The position numbers and the translations under genes were made by a program. Below the pieces are notes generated by a model that worked only from the letters and a program-made list of their open reading frames with translations, searched no databases and was not told where the DNA came from. From Thermococcus sp. MAR1 (GTDB lineage Archaea; Methanobacteriota_B; Thermococci; Thermococcales; Thermococcaceae): 64,000 nucleotides of DNA. Below are positions 41,708 through 50,808 of this stretch, in pieces. Location of the stretch: NCBI RefSeq assembly GCF_012027305.1, contig NZ_SNUF01000001.1, positions 310,001 to 374,000 of the forward strand, written 5' to 3'. Numbering within the stretch: position 1 is the stretch's first letter; the number at the start of each line of letters is the position of its first letter.

Positions 41708-44608
41708 TCACTCCACAAACACCGCCGGCTTCAGCGGCATCGCGGCCTTCTTCTTTCCTCCTTTGTCTTTCTCCGGGTTGATGATTATCTCGATGCCAAG
41801 TTCTTTCTCTATGAACTCCTTCGCCTCTCTCAGGGCCTTCTCCTCGTTGATGCGCTTGACGTCGAAGGCTCTCTCCTTTATAAGGCGCTGTATCAGCTTG
41901 CTTATCTCCTTGCCGTGCTTCCTCATCTCTGGGTCTTTCATCAGCTCGGCCATAGCGCTCTTGAAGTCCCTCTTCTCCGCGACGACTTCCACAACGCGCC
42001 ACTTCCACTCCGGGGCGGTGTAGATGTATGCCCTCCTGGCGTCCTCTATCTTTGCCACGCGGATTATCTCCTTGATGTCCTCGATTAAGCTTTTTACGAA
42101 CTCCTCCTCGGCCTCGATTGTCTCGTTCCACCACTCTGGAACCGGCTCCGGCCACTTCGCCAGGCTGACGAAGCCCTCTCCGCCCAGCTTCTCCCAGAGC
42201 TCCTCGCTGATGTGCGGGGTGAACGGAGCCATGAGCCTGACCCATACATCCGCCAGCGTTCTCAGCACGTAGCGCTTTGCCTCGTCGTCCCTGCCCTCGG
42301 TTCTCCTCATGTACCAGCGCAGGTCGTTGAGGACGCTGTAAAACGCCCACTGCACGGCCGTTCTCGTCCTGAACTCCTCCAGGGCCTTGGTGGCTCCCTC
42401 GATGGCCTTGTTCAGGCGGTGCAGCATCCACCTGTCGATGTCCTTGAGCGTGGTCTCTTTAGCCTCATAGGTGGCGAACTCACTTATCAGCTCGTAGAAG
42501 CGCTCGACCTGCCTGCGGAGCTTTCCGACCTCCTTCCTGCGCCAGTCGAAGTCGCTGTCGTGCTCGGCCAAACCCATTATGTAGAGCCTCACCACATCGG
42601 CACCGTTCTCCTCGATGGCATCTATGAAGTTCAGCACGTTGCCCTTGCTCTTGCTCATCTTCGTTCCTTCGAGCGTTCCGAAGCCGTTGACGGCGATGCC
42701 CCTCGGCCAGTGCTCCTTTCTGAATATGGCCGTGTGGTTGAAGATGAAGAACGTTAGGTGGTTCGGTATGAGGTCTTTCGCCGAGCAGCGCCAGTCGAGC
42801 GGGTACCAGTACTCGAACTCCTCCTTCATCTCGTGGATAACCTCAGCAGGGATTCCGGTCTTCCCCTCAAGTTCTCTCTCCTTCTCTTCGCTGAACTCTT
42901 CCAGGAACAGGTAGTCGAAGAACTCCCTCGTGAGCTTCTCGGGGTCGAGTTTGCCCTCTTCGCGAAGCCTGTTCATGTGCCTGCTTATTGTGTAGTACGC
43001 CATGTAGATGGTCGAATCGCTCAGGCTCTCGATGACCCAGTCCGGGTCCCACGGGAGCGGGGTTCCCAATCCAACTTTCCTCGCGCAGGCCTTCTTGTCG
43101 AGCCAGTCTATCACCGCCTCGAACTGGGCCCTTCTGCTCTCGGGGTATATTGTCATCTCCGCCAGAGCTTCCCTGGCCTTTTCCTTCCACTCGGGGTTTC
43201 CGTAGTCGATGAACCACTGGTCGTGGATTATCTTGATGACCGCCTGGTTGCCGAAGCGCGAGATGACCGGTTTTTCCGCGAACTCGTACATTATCTCGGC
43301 GATGCCCTTCTCCTGGAGCTCCTTCGCTATCAGGTCCTTCGCCTCCTGGACGGACTTGCCGGCGTAGGGCTCTATCTTGAAGACTCCCTTGTGATACTCG
43401 GCCTTGTAGATGTTCTTGGTGGCCTCTTCGAGCTTCTCAACGTCCTTCTGGCTCTTCACGCCGAGCCTCTCTGCCTCTTCAACCGCCGGAAAGTCGCCGT
43501 AGCCCTCAAGCTTTATCAGAGAGATGTAGCTTATCTCCTCGACCACGCGCGGGTCGACCTCGTACTTCAGCAGGATTTCGGTCTCCTTCTTGAGGTCTTC
43601 AATTGCTACATGGTCGAAGGGGGCATGGGCGGGAACGCTCATGACAACGCCGGTAGCGTTGTCCGGATCAACGAACTCCGCCGGCAGGATTATGACCTCG
43701 TCGCCGGTGACAGGGTTCCTTACGTATTTGCCTATCAACCTCTCACCCTTGAACTCCTCGATGACCTCGATCTCCCTGTCCTGGAAGGAAAGCTTATATG
43801 CCGCTTCCTTGCTGATTATCCAGGTCTCCACCTTCTCGCCGCGCTTGACCTTTGCCTTGACGTAGGTCGCCTCGGGGTTCAGCCACATGTTGGTTACTCC
43901 GTAGACCGTCTCCGGCCTCAGCGTCGCGGCCGGCATGTAGACTTCCTCACCATTCTCCTCCAGGATGAACTTGATGATGACGTACTCGAGAATCTGAACG
44001 TCTTCCCCTTCCATTATGTCGTGGTCTCCCAGGGGAGTTCCGACGACCGGATCCCACCTCACGCGGTGAGCGCCCTTGACGACCAGTCCCTTATCCTTGA
44101 GCGTCCAGAACTGCCACTCTATGAACTTGCTGAACGGGGGAAAGAGGCTCGTCGTGTGGAACTCGCGCGTCCAGTCAACGGAGAAGCCAGCCCGGATAAA
44201 GGTCTCCTTCGCGGCCCTCATGAAGTAGTTGACGATTTCCTTCGGGTCCTCGAACTTCCAGAGTATCTCCTCCGGAACCTTGTAGACGTCGCGGTAGATG
44301 TGTATAGTCTTCGGGTCGCGGTTCTTTATGCGCTCTGCGATTCCAACAATCGGCGCCCCCGTTATGTGCCATGCCATCGGAAAGAGCACGTTGTAGCCCT
44401 GCATGCGCTTGAAACGCGCTATGACGTCGGGAATCGTGTATGTCCTCGCGTGGCCGACGTGAAGGTGCCCCGAGAGGTACGGGAAGGCGACCGTGATGTA
44501 GAACTTTTTCTCCTTGGGTTTTTCATTCGCTTTCGGCTCGAAGGCCTTCTCCTCCAGCCAGCGCTTCTGCCACTTCTCCTCAATGGCCTTGAAGTTAAGC
44601 TCAGCCAT
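41708..44608 (-). CDS. leuS: Leucyl-tRNA synthetase
   Basis: 966 aa class I aminoacyl-tRNA synthetase charging tRNA-Leu with leucine. HIGH-type motif HLHVGH at residues 48-53, the KMSKS motif in [10 protein letters not shown] near residue 650, and the CP1 editing domain between them ([32 protein letters not shown]). Length and C-terminal extension match the archaeal/eukaryotic form. Start ATG follows GGAGGTATAGCC. The leader upstream is about 130 bases, unusually long here. Confidence 0.97.
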   Translation of the reverse strand: MAELNFKAIEEKWQKRWLEEKAFEPKANEKPKEKKFYITVAFPYLSGHLHVGHARTYTIPDVIARFKRMQGYNVLFPMAWHITGAPIVGIAERIKNRDPKTIHIYRDVYKVPEEILWKFEDPKEIVNYFMRAAKETFIRAGFSVDWTREFHTTSLFPPFSKFIEWQFWTLKDKGLVVKGAHRVRWDPVVGTPLGDHDIMEGEDVQILEYVIIKFILEENGEEVYMPAATLRPETVYGVTNMWLNPEATYVKAKVKRGEKVETWIISKEAAYKLSFQDREIEVIEEFKGERLIGKYVRNPVTGDEVIILPAEFVDPDNATGVVMSVPAHAPFDHVAIEDLKKETEILLKYEVDPRVVEEISYISLIKLEGYGDFPAVEEAERLGVKSQKDVEKLEEATKNIYKAEYHKGVFKIEPYAGKSVQEAKDLIAKELQEKGIAEIMYEFAEKPVISRFGNQAVIKIIHDQWFIDYGNPEWKEKAREALAEMTIYPESRRAQFEAVIDWLDKKACARKVGLGTPLPWDPDWVIESLSDSTIYMAYYTISRHMNRLREEGKLDPEKLTREFFDYLFLEEFSEEKERELEGKTGIPAEVIHEMKEEFEYWYPLDWRCSAKDLIPNHLTFFIFNHTAIFRKEHWPRGIAVNGFGTLEGTKMSKSKGNVLNFIDAIEENGADVVRLYIMGLAEHDSDFDWRRKEVGKLRRQVERFYELISEFATYEAKETTLKDIDRWMLHRLNKAIEGATKALEEFRTRTAVQWAFYSVLNDLRWYMRRTEGRDDEAKRYVLRTLADVWVRLMAPFTPHISEELWEKLGGEGFVSLAKWPEPVPEWWNETIEAEEEFVKSLIEDIKEIIRVAKIEDARRAYIYTAPEWKWRVVEVVAEKRDFKSAMAELMKDPEMRKHGKEISKLIQRLIKERAFDVKRINEEKALREAKEFIEKELGIEIIINPEKDKGGKKKAAMPLKPAVFVE

Positions 44609-44679
44609 GGCTATACCTCCTCAGAATTTTTTCAAAAAAGCGTGAGCGATACTCCAGAATAGGGGGGTTATCTGGGAAA

Positions 44680-44733
44680 TCAGGCACGGTTGCGATTCCA
44701 GCGATGGAGAAGACACTCCCCCCTCATTGGCAT
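44680..44733 (-). CDS. Candidate 17-aa upstream ORF in the leuS leader
   Basis: Minus-strand ORF MPMRGECLLHRWNRNRA. Its ATG is predicted to lie within a few bases of the leuS transcription start, so it could be translated as a leaderless ORF. Codons 8-9 are consecutive leucines (CTT CTC). A run of six G in it can pair with CCCCCC just after its stop. Function as a leucine sensor is speculative. Confidence 0.3.
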   Translation of the reverse strand: MPMRGECLLHRWNRNRA

Positions 44734-44753
44734 CGGAGCGAGTAGGATTCCTG

Positions 44754-44765
44754 ATATTTAAATCT
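44754..44765 (-). promoter_or_regulatory. Box A promoter of leuS
   Basis: GATTTAAATATC on the minus strand, with a start expected near 44735, about 127 bases before the leuS ATG. Confidence 0.5.
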
Positions 44766-44820
44766 TTTGCTGGGTTCGGGTGGTTCTCTCCGTTCAATTT
44801 TGGTGTCTTCCGAACCAAAG

Positions 44821-44833
44821 TTGTTATATATCT
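44821..44833 (+). promoter_or_regulatory. Box A promoter of the DUF257 gene
   Basis: TTGTTATATATCT, 36-48 bases before the GTG start; the short leader would contain GGGGTGAT. Confidence 0.5.
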
Positions 44834-44868
44834 TGGGTTCGTTTGGTTAAGTTGGTGGGGTGATCGCT

Positions 44869-45537
44869 GTGGGAAAGCTCGGTGAGGTGTTCCAGTTCCT
44901 GGATTCCATCGGATTTGGGGAAACCGTGCTCGTTGAGTACACTTCACCCAACTATACCCTGGACTTCATGGTGCTCCTTCTAAAACGCTACGCCGATGAC
45001 AGGGGTCATCCGTTCGTCGTCGATGATCATCTGGACACCCTCCACGTTATTAACGAGCACCTCAGGTTCTTTGGGGTGAGAGGGGTTTTCGATGATGCCG
45101 TCGTCCTGAAGACCGGGGGAATAATCAACGTTGGAAAGGTTGTGGACAGGGTGAAGATGGAGAGCGAGGCTTCCATCTACCTGCGTCAGTATGAGGAGGC
45201 TAGTGCCAGAGTGTTCTCCAATCTTAGCGACTCAATAAATGTGGTCATCGGGCTGGAAAAGCTCTTCGCTTTCGTTAAGGACTACCGCAACTTCTACGAG
45301 ATAATCTCCAGCATAGACCGGTTCCTCGGAAACCGGAAGAGAAAAGCGTTTTATCTGCTCGACAGGAACATCTGCGAGAGGATTCCCCTCAATCCCCTGC
45401 CCGAGCTGGAGAAGATCGCGAGCACCTTTCTGGACGTCAAGCTTGACGGTAACAGGCTGATAGGCAGGATATGCAAGTCCCCGGACATAAGGATGATGGG
45501 ATGGGAGATAGAGGTTTCGGTTGAGGACATACTCTGA
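44869..45537 (+). CDS. DUF257 family protein
   Basis: 222 aa of a family found in Thermococcales (DUF257). It resembles a RecA-like fold without an obvious Walker A motif: LVEYTSPNYTLDFMVLLLKRYADDRGHPFVVDDHLDTLHVINEHLRFFGV is the characteristic stretch (residues about 22-72), followed by VVIGLEKLF and a C-terminal beta domain. Possibly a degenerate KaiC-like ATPase. The GTG at 44869 is five bases after GGGGTGAT; GTG 44860 is inside that site. Confidence 0.8.
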   Translation: MGKLGEVFQFLDSIGFGETVLVEYTSPNYTLDFMVLLLKRYADDRGHPFVVDDHLDTLHVINEHLRFFGVRGVFDDAVVLKTGGIINVGKVVDRVKMESEASIYLRQYEEASARVFSNLSDSINVVIGLEKLFAFVKDYRNFYEIISSIDRFLGNRKRKAFYLLDRNICERIPLNPLPELEKIASTFLDVKLDGNRLIGRICKSPDIRMMGWEIEVSVEDIL

Positions 45538-45588
45538 TACTTCGAAACCCTTTTCTTTCGTTTTTGCCATCTCTAGTCGGTGATGTGC

Positions 45589-47160
45589 TTGAAACGTGCT
45601 TTTATAAACGGGAACGTCTACGTTTCATTCCGTCCCGTCAAGCGCGTCGAGGCGTTTTTAGTCGTGGGCGGGAGGGTAGCAATGCTCGGGAGCACGGAGG
45701 AAATCCTCAAAGCTGCCGAAGTTCTGAACGCTGAGATAATAGACCTCGACGGAGGAACGGTTCTACCGGCCTTCATAGACTCCCACATGCATCTCGACGA
45801 ACTCGGGGAGTACCTCAACATGCTCGATTTAAGGGGAGTGAGGAGCATCGAGGAGCTTAAGAGAAAACTTAGAGACTTCGCAAAGAAAAAGGACGGTTGG
45901 CTCCGTGGCCACGGATGGGATCAGGAGCTCTTCAAGGAGAACAGATGGCCGACGAGGCATGATCTGGATGAGGTTGTGAGTGACAGGCCAGTAATGCTCT
46001 CCAGGGTGTGCCTTCATGCGGCTGTCTTGAACACTAAGGCCCTTGAGGAGACTGGGCTGATTGATTGGGATTCCGAGGACGTTCTCAGGGACGAGAACGG
46101 GGAACCTACTGGGATCGTGAAGGAAGAGGCCTTCAGTTTTGCCGTCAGAAAGTTCGATGAGAGGGTTGGAGAGGACGAGTACAGGGGATACCTGCTCAGG
46201 GCTTCGGAATACGTGCTCTCCAAGGGGATAACCACTGTGGGCTTCGTGAGCGTTGGCGAGAGGGCTCTAAAAGTTCTTGGTTACCTTGATGCCGAAGGTC
46301 AGCTGAGGCTCAGGGTGAAAGTCTACCTTAAACCGGAGGAGAACCTGGATGTCCTCGAAGTTCTCAAAAAGCTTGGAATAAGGCGCGGTTTCGGTGGCAG
46401 GCGGCTAAAAATAGGTGGTATAAAGGTTCTAGCCGACGGTTCCCTCGGCGCGAGAACTGCATGGCTCTCAAGTCCGTACAACGATGCCGAAACGAGGGGC
46501 TATCCAAATGTAGGGAAGGAGTGGCTTGAGGGGGTGGCGTGGGAAACCCACGAAATGGGCCTCCAGCTTGCGGTCCATTCTATAGGTGATGCGACGATGG
46601 ACATGGTTCTCGACGTTTACGAAGCACTCGGGGACGTCGAAAGGGCGGGCCACCGGATAGAGCACGCATCGCTCATGAGGCCGGATCAAATAGAACGGGC
46701 CAAACGCCTCGGTGTCAGACTCGCCCTCCAGCCCCACTTCGTGATAACCGATTGGTGGGTTCTTGAGCGGGTTGGGAAGGAGCGTTCAAAGTGGGTCTAT
46801 CCCTTCAAGAGCATTTCCAAGGCTGGTATCCCATTCGGGTTAAGCACGGACTCTCCTGTGGAGCCACTGGACCCTTGGGAGACCGTGTATGCTGCAGTAA
46901 CCCGTGGAAAGTACGAGGGGATTCCACTGGCAGACCTCACCCCGGACGAAGCCCTAACGCTTGAAGAGGCACTCCACGCATACACAGCAGGTTCCGCCGG
47001 AGTTCTAATGGAAGAGGATCTGGGAAGCCTTGAGGAGGGCAAGCTCGCGGACTTCATAATAGTCAGCGATGATCCGTTCGAGGTGGATGAAAAGGAACTG
47101 AGGGGGATAAAGGTTCTTGAAACGTACATCGAGGGGGAGAGGGTCTTTAAAGCCGGATGA
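45589..47160 (+). CDS. Amidohydrolase family protein (YtcJ/AtzF-like TIM barrel)
   Basis: 523 aa metal-dependent hydrolase. Metal motif DSHMHLD near residue 67, GGIKVLADGSLGARTAWLSSPY (carrying a metal-bridging Lys region), LAVHSIGDATMD and HRIEHASLM with further His ligands, and STDSPVEPLDPWETVYAAVTR near the end. Similar proteins act as N-acyl or exo-enamide hydrolases; substrate unknown. With GGTGAT at 45579-45584 as ribosome-binding site, TTG 45589 is the best-spaced start, but ATG 45583 or GTG 45580 are possible. Confidence 0.85.
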   Translation: MKRAFINGNVYVSFRPVKRVEAFLVVGGRVAMLGSTEEILKAAEVLNAEIIDLDGGTVLPAFIDSHMHLDELGEYLNMLDLRGVRSIEELKRKLRDFAKKKDGWLRGHGWDQELFKENRWPTRHDLDEVVSDRPVMLSRVCLHAAVLNTKALEETGLIDWDSEDVLRDENGEPTGIVKEEAFSFAVRKFDERVGEDEYRGYLLRASEYVLSKGITTVGFVSVGERALKVLGYLDAEGQLRLRVKVYLKPEENLDVLEVLKKLGIRRGFGGRRLKIGGIKVLADGSLGARTAWLSSPYNDAETRGYPNVGKEWLEGVAWETHEMGLQLAVHSIGDATMDMVLDVYEALGDVERAGHRIEHASLMRPDQIERAKRLGVRLALQPHFVITDWWVLERVGKERSKWVYPFKSISKAGIPFGLSTDSPVEPLDPWETVYAAVTRGKYEGIPLADLTPDEALTLEEALHAYTAGSAGVLMEEDLGSLEEGKLADFIIVSDDPFEVDEKELRGIKVLETYIEGERVFKAG

Positions 47161-48217
47161 GCTCCCTCTCCGCTCTCGTCAGCCTTTTTCCTCTTCCCTC
47201 GTGGACAACGACGTCGTCCTCTATGCGAACCCCTCCGAGGCCGGGGATGTATATTCCCGGCTCCACCGTGAAGGTCATGCCGTTTTCAAGAACCACGTTT
47301 CCGTCCGGGCCTATGTAGGGCTCTTCGTGAACGTCCAAACCAAGGCCGTGTCCCGTCCGGTGGGTGAAGTAGTCGCCATAGCCGGCATTCTCTATGGCCT
47401 CTCTTGCCGCTCTGTCAACCTCTTTAGCCTCAACTCCCTCACGGACAGCCCTGTAAGCTCTCTCCTGTGCCTCCTTGACGACCTCGTAAATCTCCACGAG
47501 CTTCTCGTTAGGTCTGCCTAGGGCTATGGTTCGGGTTATGTCCGAGCAGTAGCCTTTCCACCTCGCCCCGTAGTCGAGTATCACCATGTCGCCCTTTCTG
47601 AGCCTCCTATCACCTGGCTCGTGATGTGGGTTGGCCCCGTTCTCTCCGCTCGCCACTATCGGCTGGAATGAGATCCCGTCGCTGAGCTCCCTGATGGCGA
47701 GCTCTATCTTCAGAACCAGCTCCCGCTCGCGCATTCCAAGCAAATCCCAGCTCAGAATCTCCTCGAAAACCCTGTCTGCTACCTTTGCCGCATGTCCCAT
47801 CATCTCTATCTCGTGCTTATCCTTCCTCATGCGGAGCTCCCTCACGAGCGAGCTGAGCGGGTAGAACTCGAAGGGACCGAGCTTTATGACGTTCATCAGC
47901 CAGTCGGCGCGCATCGTGTCTTCTATGAGGAGCTTGCCTTTGGAAAGGTGAAACTCCGCCAGGATCCAGGCGAGCTTGTCGTAGGGGTTCTCCCCATCGC
48001 GCCAGAAGGTAACCGGAAAGTTCCTGACCACGTTTTCGTAAAGGCTCGGCGCTAGGAGCCTGTAGTCGCCGTCGGCGCTTACGACCAAAACCGTGAGCCT
48101 CTCACCAGCTTCGTGTACGCTCAGCCCCGTGAGGTAGTAGAGGTTCGTTCCGGGGCTTATTAGAGCACCGTCGAAGTTGTTCTCCCTCATTAGAGATACG
48201 AGTCTTTGAAGGCGCAT
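47147..48217 (-). CDS. pepQ: Xaa-Pro dipeptidase (prolidase)
   Basis: 356 aa M24 metallopeptidase cleaving dipeptides with C-terminal proline. N-terminal creatinase-like domain (1-120), then the pita-bread catalytic domain with metal ligands in DYGARWKGYCSDITRT (two Asp), HRTGHGLGLDVHEEP (His), TVEPGIYI (Glu) and VRIEDDVVV (Glu). ATG 48217 is five bases after GGTGA; GTG 48226 lies in that site. The 3' end overlaps the convergent amidohydrolase by 14 bases. Confidence 0.94.
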   Translation of the reverse strand: MRLQRLVSLMRENNFDGALISPGTNLYYLTGLSVHEAGERLTVLVVSADGDYRLLAPSLYENVVRNFPVTFWRDGENPYDKLAWILAEFHLSKGKLLIEDTMRADWLMNVIKLGPFEFYPLSSLVRELRMRKDKHEIEMMGHAAKVADRVFEEILSWDLLGMRERELVLKIELAIRELSDGISFQPIVASGENGANPHHEPGDRRLRKGDMVILDYGARWKGYCSDITRTIALGRPNEKLVEIYEVVKEAQERAYRAVREGVEAKEVDRAAREAIENAGYGDYFTHRTGHGLGLDVHEEPYIGPDGNVVLENGMTFTVEPGIYIPGLGGVRIEDDVVVHEGRGKRLTRAERELIRL

Positions 48218-48245
48218 CGGTTTCACCGTATTAACTACTCCGCAA

Positions 48246-48257
48246 GGCTTAAAAACT
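48246..48257. promoter_or_regulatory. Shared box A between prolidase and L15e
   Basis: GGCTTAAAAACT rightward (about 85-95 bases before L15e) and AGTTTTTAAGCC leftward (about 30-40 bases before pepQ). No second box A is evident in the 124-base gap, so both directions may use this element. Confidence 0.4.
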
Positions 48258-48281
48258 CAACCTCGAACCTCGACCGACTAG

Positions 48282-48307
48282 GCGGGCCAAGCCCGCGGGA
48301 TGTTCCC
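48282..48307 (+). promoter_or_regulatory. Tandem hairpins in the L15e leader
   Basis: GCGGGC-CAA-GCCCGC (48282-48296) is directly followed by GGGA-TGT-TCCC (48297-48307) in the predicted leader of L15e. The first stem would begin within about five nucleotides of the transcript start. Possibly a ribosomal-protein-binding leader or a 5' protective structure. Confidence 0.45.
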
Positions 48308-48341
48308 GGGAGGGAGAACCACAAGCTAAGGAGGGAGCAAG

Positions 48342-48926
48342 ATGGGAATGTACAAGTACATTAGGGAAGCCTGGAAGAGCCCCAAGAAGAGCTACGTCGG
48401 GGAGCTTCTCAAGGTCAGAATGATAAAGTGGCGCCGTGAGCCGGTCGTCGTTAGGATTGAGAGGCCGACCAGGCTCGACCGCGCTAGGAGCCTCGGCTAT
48501 CAGGCCAAGCAGGGCTACGTGATGGTTAGAGTCAGAGTCAGGAAGGGCGGAAGGAAGAGGCCCAGGTGGAAGGGCGGAAGGAAGCCGAGCAAGATGGGTA
48601 TGGTTAAATACTCCCCGAAGAAGAGCCTCCAGTGGATAGCCGAGGAGAAGGCGGCCAGAAAGTTCCCCAACCTTGAGGTCCTCAACAGCTACTGGGTCGG
48701 CGAGGACGGAATGTACAGGTGGTTCGAGGTTATAATGGTCGACCCGCACCACCCGGTCATCAAGGCTGACCCCAAGATCAACTGGATATCCGGCAAGGCC
48801 CACAAGGGTAGGGTCTTCCGCGGACTCACTTCAGCAGGCAGGAAGAGCAGGGGACTTAGGAACAAGGGCAAAGGGGCTGAAAAGGTCAGGCCCAGCATAA
48901 GGGCCAACAAGGGCAAGGGCAAGTGA
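48342..48926 (+). CDS. rpl15e: 50S ribosomal protein L15e
   Basis: 194 aa, archaeal/eukaryotic eL15. Starts [24 protein letters not shown], with the core [43 protein letters not shown] and the basic tail [32 protein letters not shown]. Strong AAGGAGGGAG site. Monocistronic by appearance; the VapBC pair converges on its 3' end six bases away. Confidence 0.96.
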   Translation: MGMYKYIREAWKSPKKSYVGELLKVRMIKWRREPVVVRIERPTRLDRARSLGYQAKQGYVMVRVRVRKGGRKRPRWKGGRKPSKMGMVKYSPKKSLQWIAEEKAARKFPNLEVLNSYWVGEDGMYRWFEVIMVDPHHPVIKADPKINWISGKAHKGRVFRGLTSAGRKSRGLRNKGKGAEKVRPSIRANKGKGK

Positions 48927-48932
48927 TGCCCT

Positions 48933-49304
48933 CTATTCTTCTTCCAGACTTTCGAGCTTTATCCTTTTGATTCCTACCTCCTCAAAGGCTTTGTCTGAGC
49001 TTATTATTGTCCCCTCACATTTTGCCGCGTGAACAGCATCGAAGGGATTGAGTCTGTGCTCCTTCATGTAGTATGCCGCCCGGAGGTAGTCCTCGTTTTC
49101 TTCCCCTATTACCGCCATGACCGCTGCCAAAAGTCTAACAGGGTCAAGGTTGAACTTCTTTGAGAGTATCAGTAGCTCAAGAAACGTTGCTTCTGAAGTT
49201 GTTATCTCGTCCATGTATCTTTCGTAGATTTTCCTGGCGTTTTCCTTAAGCCAGTCGGAGGGCTTTAAAAGGGCTAGAAAAAAGTCGGTGTCAGCGTAGA
49301 CCAT
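48933..49304 (-). CDS. vapC: PIN-domain toxin (VapC-like)
   Basis: 123 aa PIN nuclease. Acidic residues of the active site: Asp4 and Asp6 region in MVYADTDFFLALL, Glu in TTSEATFLELLIL, Asp in LNPFDAVHAA (the conserved PFDAxHAA-type motif), and Asp in IISSDKAFEEVG. VapC toxins usually cleave tRNA or rRNA. ATG 49304 follows GGTGAGTGAA, and the gene follows the antitoxin directly. Confidence 0.85.
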   Translation of the reverse strand: MVYADTDFFLALLKPSDWLKENARKIYERYMDEITTSEATFLELLILSKKFNLDPVRLLAAVMAVIGEENEDYLRAAYYMKEHRLNPFDAVHAAKCEGTIISSDKAFEEVGIKRIKLESLEEE

Positions 49305-49305
49305 T

Positions 49306-49536
49306 TCACTCACCTGCGAGCTTTTCGGCCTCTTTTAGGATTTCCACCCTGATTTCCTTAATCGGGATGTCCGGAAGGTTTTTTCCAAGCTCTTCAAGCT
49401 CCTTTAAGGGGTCTTCTGGCTTGGGAACTATGAGTATGCCATCATCCACCCTGACGAGGTAAACCTCTTTTGGGAGATTCTTCCTCAGCTCCTTGGGAAG
49501 GTACAGTCTTCCCTTTGGGTCCACTTTTGCCAGCAT
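49306..49536 (-). CDS. vapB: AbrB/MazE-type antitoxin (VapB-like)
   Basis: 76 aa. N-terminal swapped-hairpin AbrB DNA-binding motif MLAKVDPKGRLYLPKELRKNL and a charged C-terminal helix that would wrap the toxin (IKEIRVEILKEAEKLAGE). Neutralises the adjacent PIN protein and probably represses the operon. A box A (AAAACTTAAATAAAATCC on the minus strand, about 49560-49578) precedes it. Confidence 0.82.
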   Translation of the reverse strand: MLAKVDPKGRLYLPKELRKNLPKEVYLVRVDDGILIVPKPEDPLKELEELGKNLPDIPIKEIRVEILKEAEKLAGE

Positions 49537-49640
49537 ATTCCCACCATAGTTAGTTTAATGGGATTTTATTTAAGTTTTTCCCAAACGGTAGTTGCGGTTA
49601 CCTTTTAAAGCACCGGCCCCAATTTTCCCCGGTGAGGGCA

Positions 49641-50096
49641 ATGGGGAAGATAAGGGCGCACCATGTCAGGATTACCACTTTCATCCAGGCAACGGAAGAC
49701 GAGGACAAGGTTCTTGAAGCTATTGGGACTTTCATCCCCGAGGATATAGACGACGAGGACATAATCTTTGACATAGACGAGACCACGGGTTTCTTTGGCA
49801 ACCCCATCAAGGTCGTCAACGTGGAGATAAAGCGGAGCAGGGCGGTTAGAAAGTTCATCGACCACTTCAAGGAACTGCTGAGCGAGGAGGACAAACGCTA
49901 CATCATCGACAACCTTGACGAGAAGGTTGACGAGGAGGGAACGCTCTACGTGAGGTTCAACAAGCAGAAGGCCTACCTCGGTGATGTCGAGGTGGATGAA
50001 GGCGGCGATACTATTCAGGTCAGGATAAAGGTCAAGGCCTTTCCCATGAGGAAGGAAGCGGTAGTTAAAGCCGTAAGGGAGTGGCTGGAGGAATGA
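49641..50096 (+). CDS. COG1325-type RNA-binding protein, exosome-associated family
   Basis: 151 aa. GKIRAHHVRITTFIQATEDEDKVLEAIGTFIP (N-terminal beta-alpha-beta), FDIDETTGFFGNPIKVVNVEIKRSRAVRKFIDHF, and YVRFNKQKAYLGDVEV. This family is predicted to bind RNA and lies next to RNase P or exosome genes in archaea. Here its stop overlaps the RNase P component 3 start, so coupled expression with RNA processing is likely. ATG 49641 follows GGTGA. Confidence 0.8.
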   Translation: MGKIRAHHVRITTFIQATEDEDKVLEAIGTFIPEDIDDEDIIFDIDETTGFFGNPIKVVNVEIKRSRAVRKFIDHFKELLSEEDKRYIIDNLDEKVDEEGTLYVRFNKQKAYLGDVEVDEGGDTIQVRIKVKAFPMRKEAVVKAVREWLEE

Positions 50097-50788
50097 TGCC
50101 GGAGAGTGGAGGAAAACCCGAAGCCGAAATGGAGGGAGCTCCCTTCTCCCGCGACTACTTCGTAGAGATGGATGTGAGGAGTGAAGATGCCCACGCTCTG
50201 GCCAGTGAGTGGTTCGATGAGGTGGTCTTCACCAAAAAGCTCGTCCTAGAAAGTTCCCCCGACTGGGGAAAGCTCAAGGATGAGATTAAAGAGCTTCGCG
50301 AAAGATACGGAAGGGTGGCTCTCCTGATAGTCACAAAAAAGCCCAGCCTCATCCGCGAGGTGAAGAACCGCAATTTAAAGGTCCTCCTCTACGTTCAGGG
50401 CGGGGACATGAGGGTAAACCGCGCCGTCCTTGAGGCCGGCGTTGATGCACTCATAAGCCCGTGGCTGGGGAGGAAGGATCCGGGCTTTGACCACATCCTG
50501 GCGAGGATAGCGGCCAGGAGGAATGTCGCGATAGGATTCTCTCTGGCACCGCTGCTTGGGGCGAACCCCTACGAGAGGGTACAGATACTCCGCTTTATGG
50601 CCAAGACATGGCAGCTCGTTGACAAGTATTCGGTCCCGAGATTCATCACGAGTTCGGCCGAGACTAAATGGCACGTCCGCTCTCCAAGGGATTTGATGGG
50701 CCTCGGAATAAACATCGGTATGGAAATTCCAAAGGCCAGAGCCAGCCTGAACTTCTATCCGAGAAGGATCCTGTCAAGGTTAAAGTAA
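50096..50788 (+). CDS. rnp3: Ribonuclease P protein component 3 (Rpp30)
   Basis: 230 aa TIM-barrel-like protein that stabilises archaeal RNase P RNA for tRNA 5' processing. Seen: YFVEMDVRSEDAHALASEWFDEVVFTKKL, LLYVQGGDMRVNRAVLEAGVDALISPW, FDHILARIAARRNVAIGFSLAPLLGANPYERV and FITSSAETKWHVRSPRDL. ATG 50096 (four bases after GGAGG) is preferred over ATG 50093; the upstream frame to 50081 lies in the previous gene. Confidence 0.92.
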   Translation: MPESGGKPEAEMEGAPFSRDYFVEMDVRSEDAHALASEWFDEVVFTKKLVLESSPDWGKLKDEIKELRERYGRVALLIVTKKPSLIREVKNRNLKVLLYVQGGDMRVNRAVLEAGVDALISPWLGRKDPGFDHILARIAARRNVAIGFSLAPLLGANPYERVQILRFMAKTWQLVDKYSVPRFITSSAETKWHVRSPRDLMGLGINIGMEIPKARASLNFYPRRILSRLK

Positions 50789-50808
50789 AAGTTAAAGGTG
50801 GGGAAGGC

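Noticed and set aside
42758-44662. 634-codon open frame on the plus strand
   Set aside because: It is antisense to leuS throughout; the translation is low-complexity Leu/Val/Arg-rich with no ribosome-binding site, an artefact of GC-rich codon bias.
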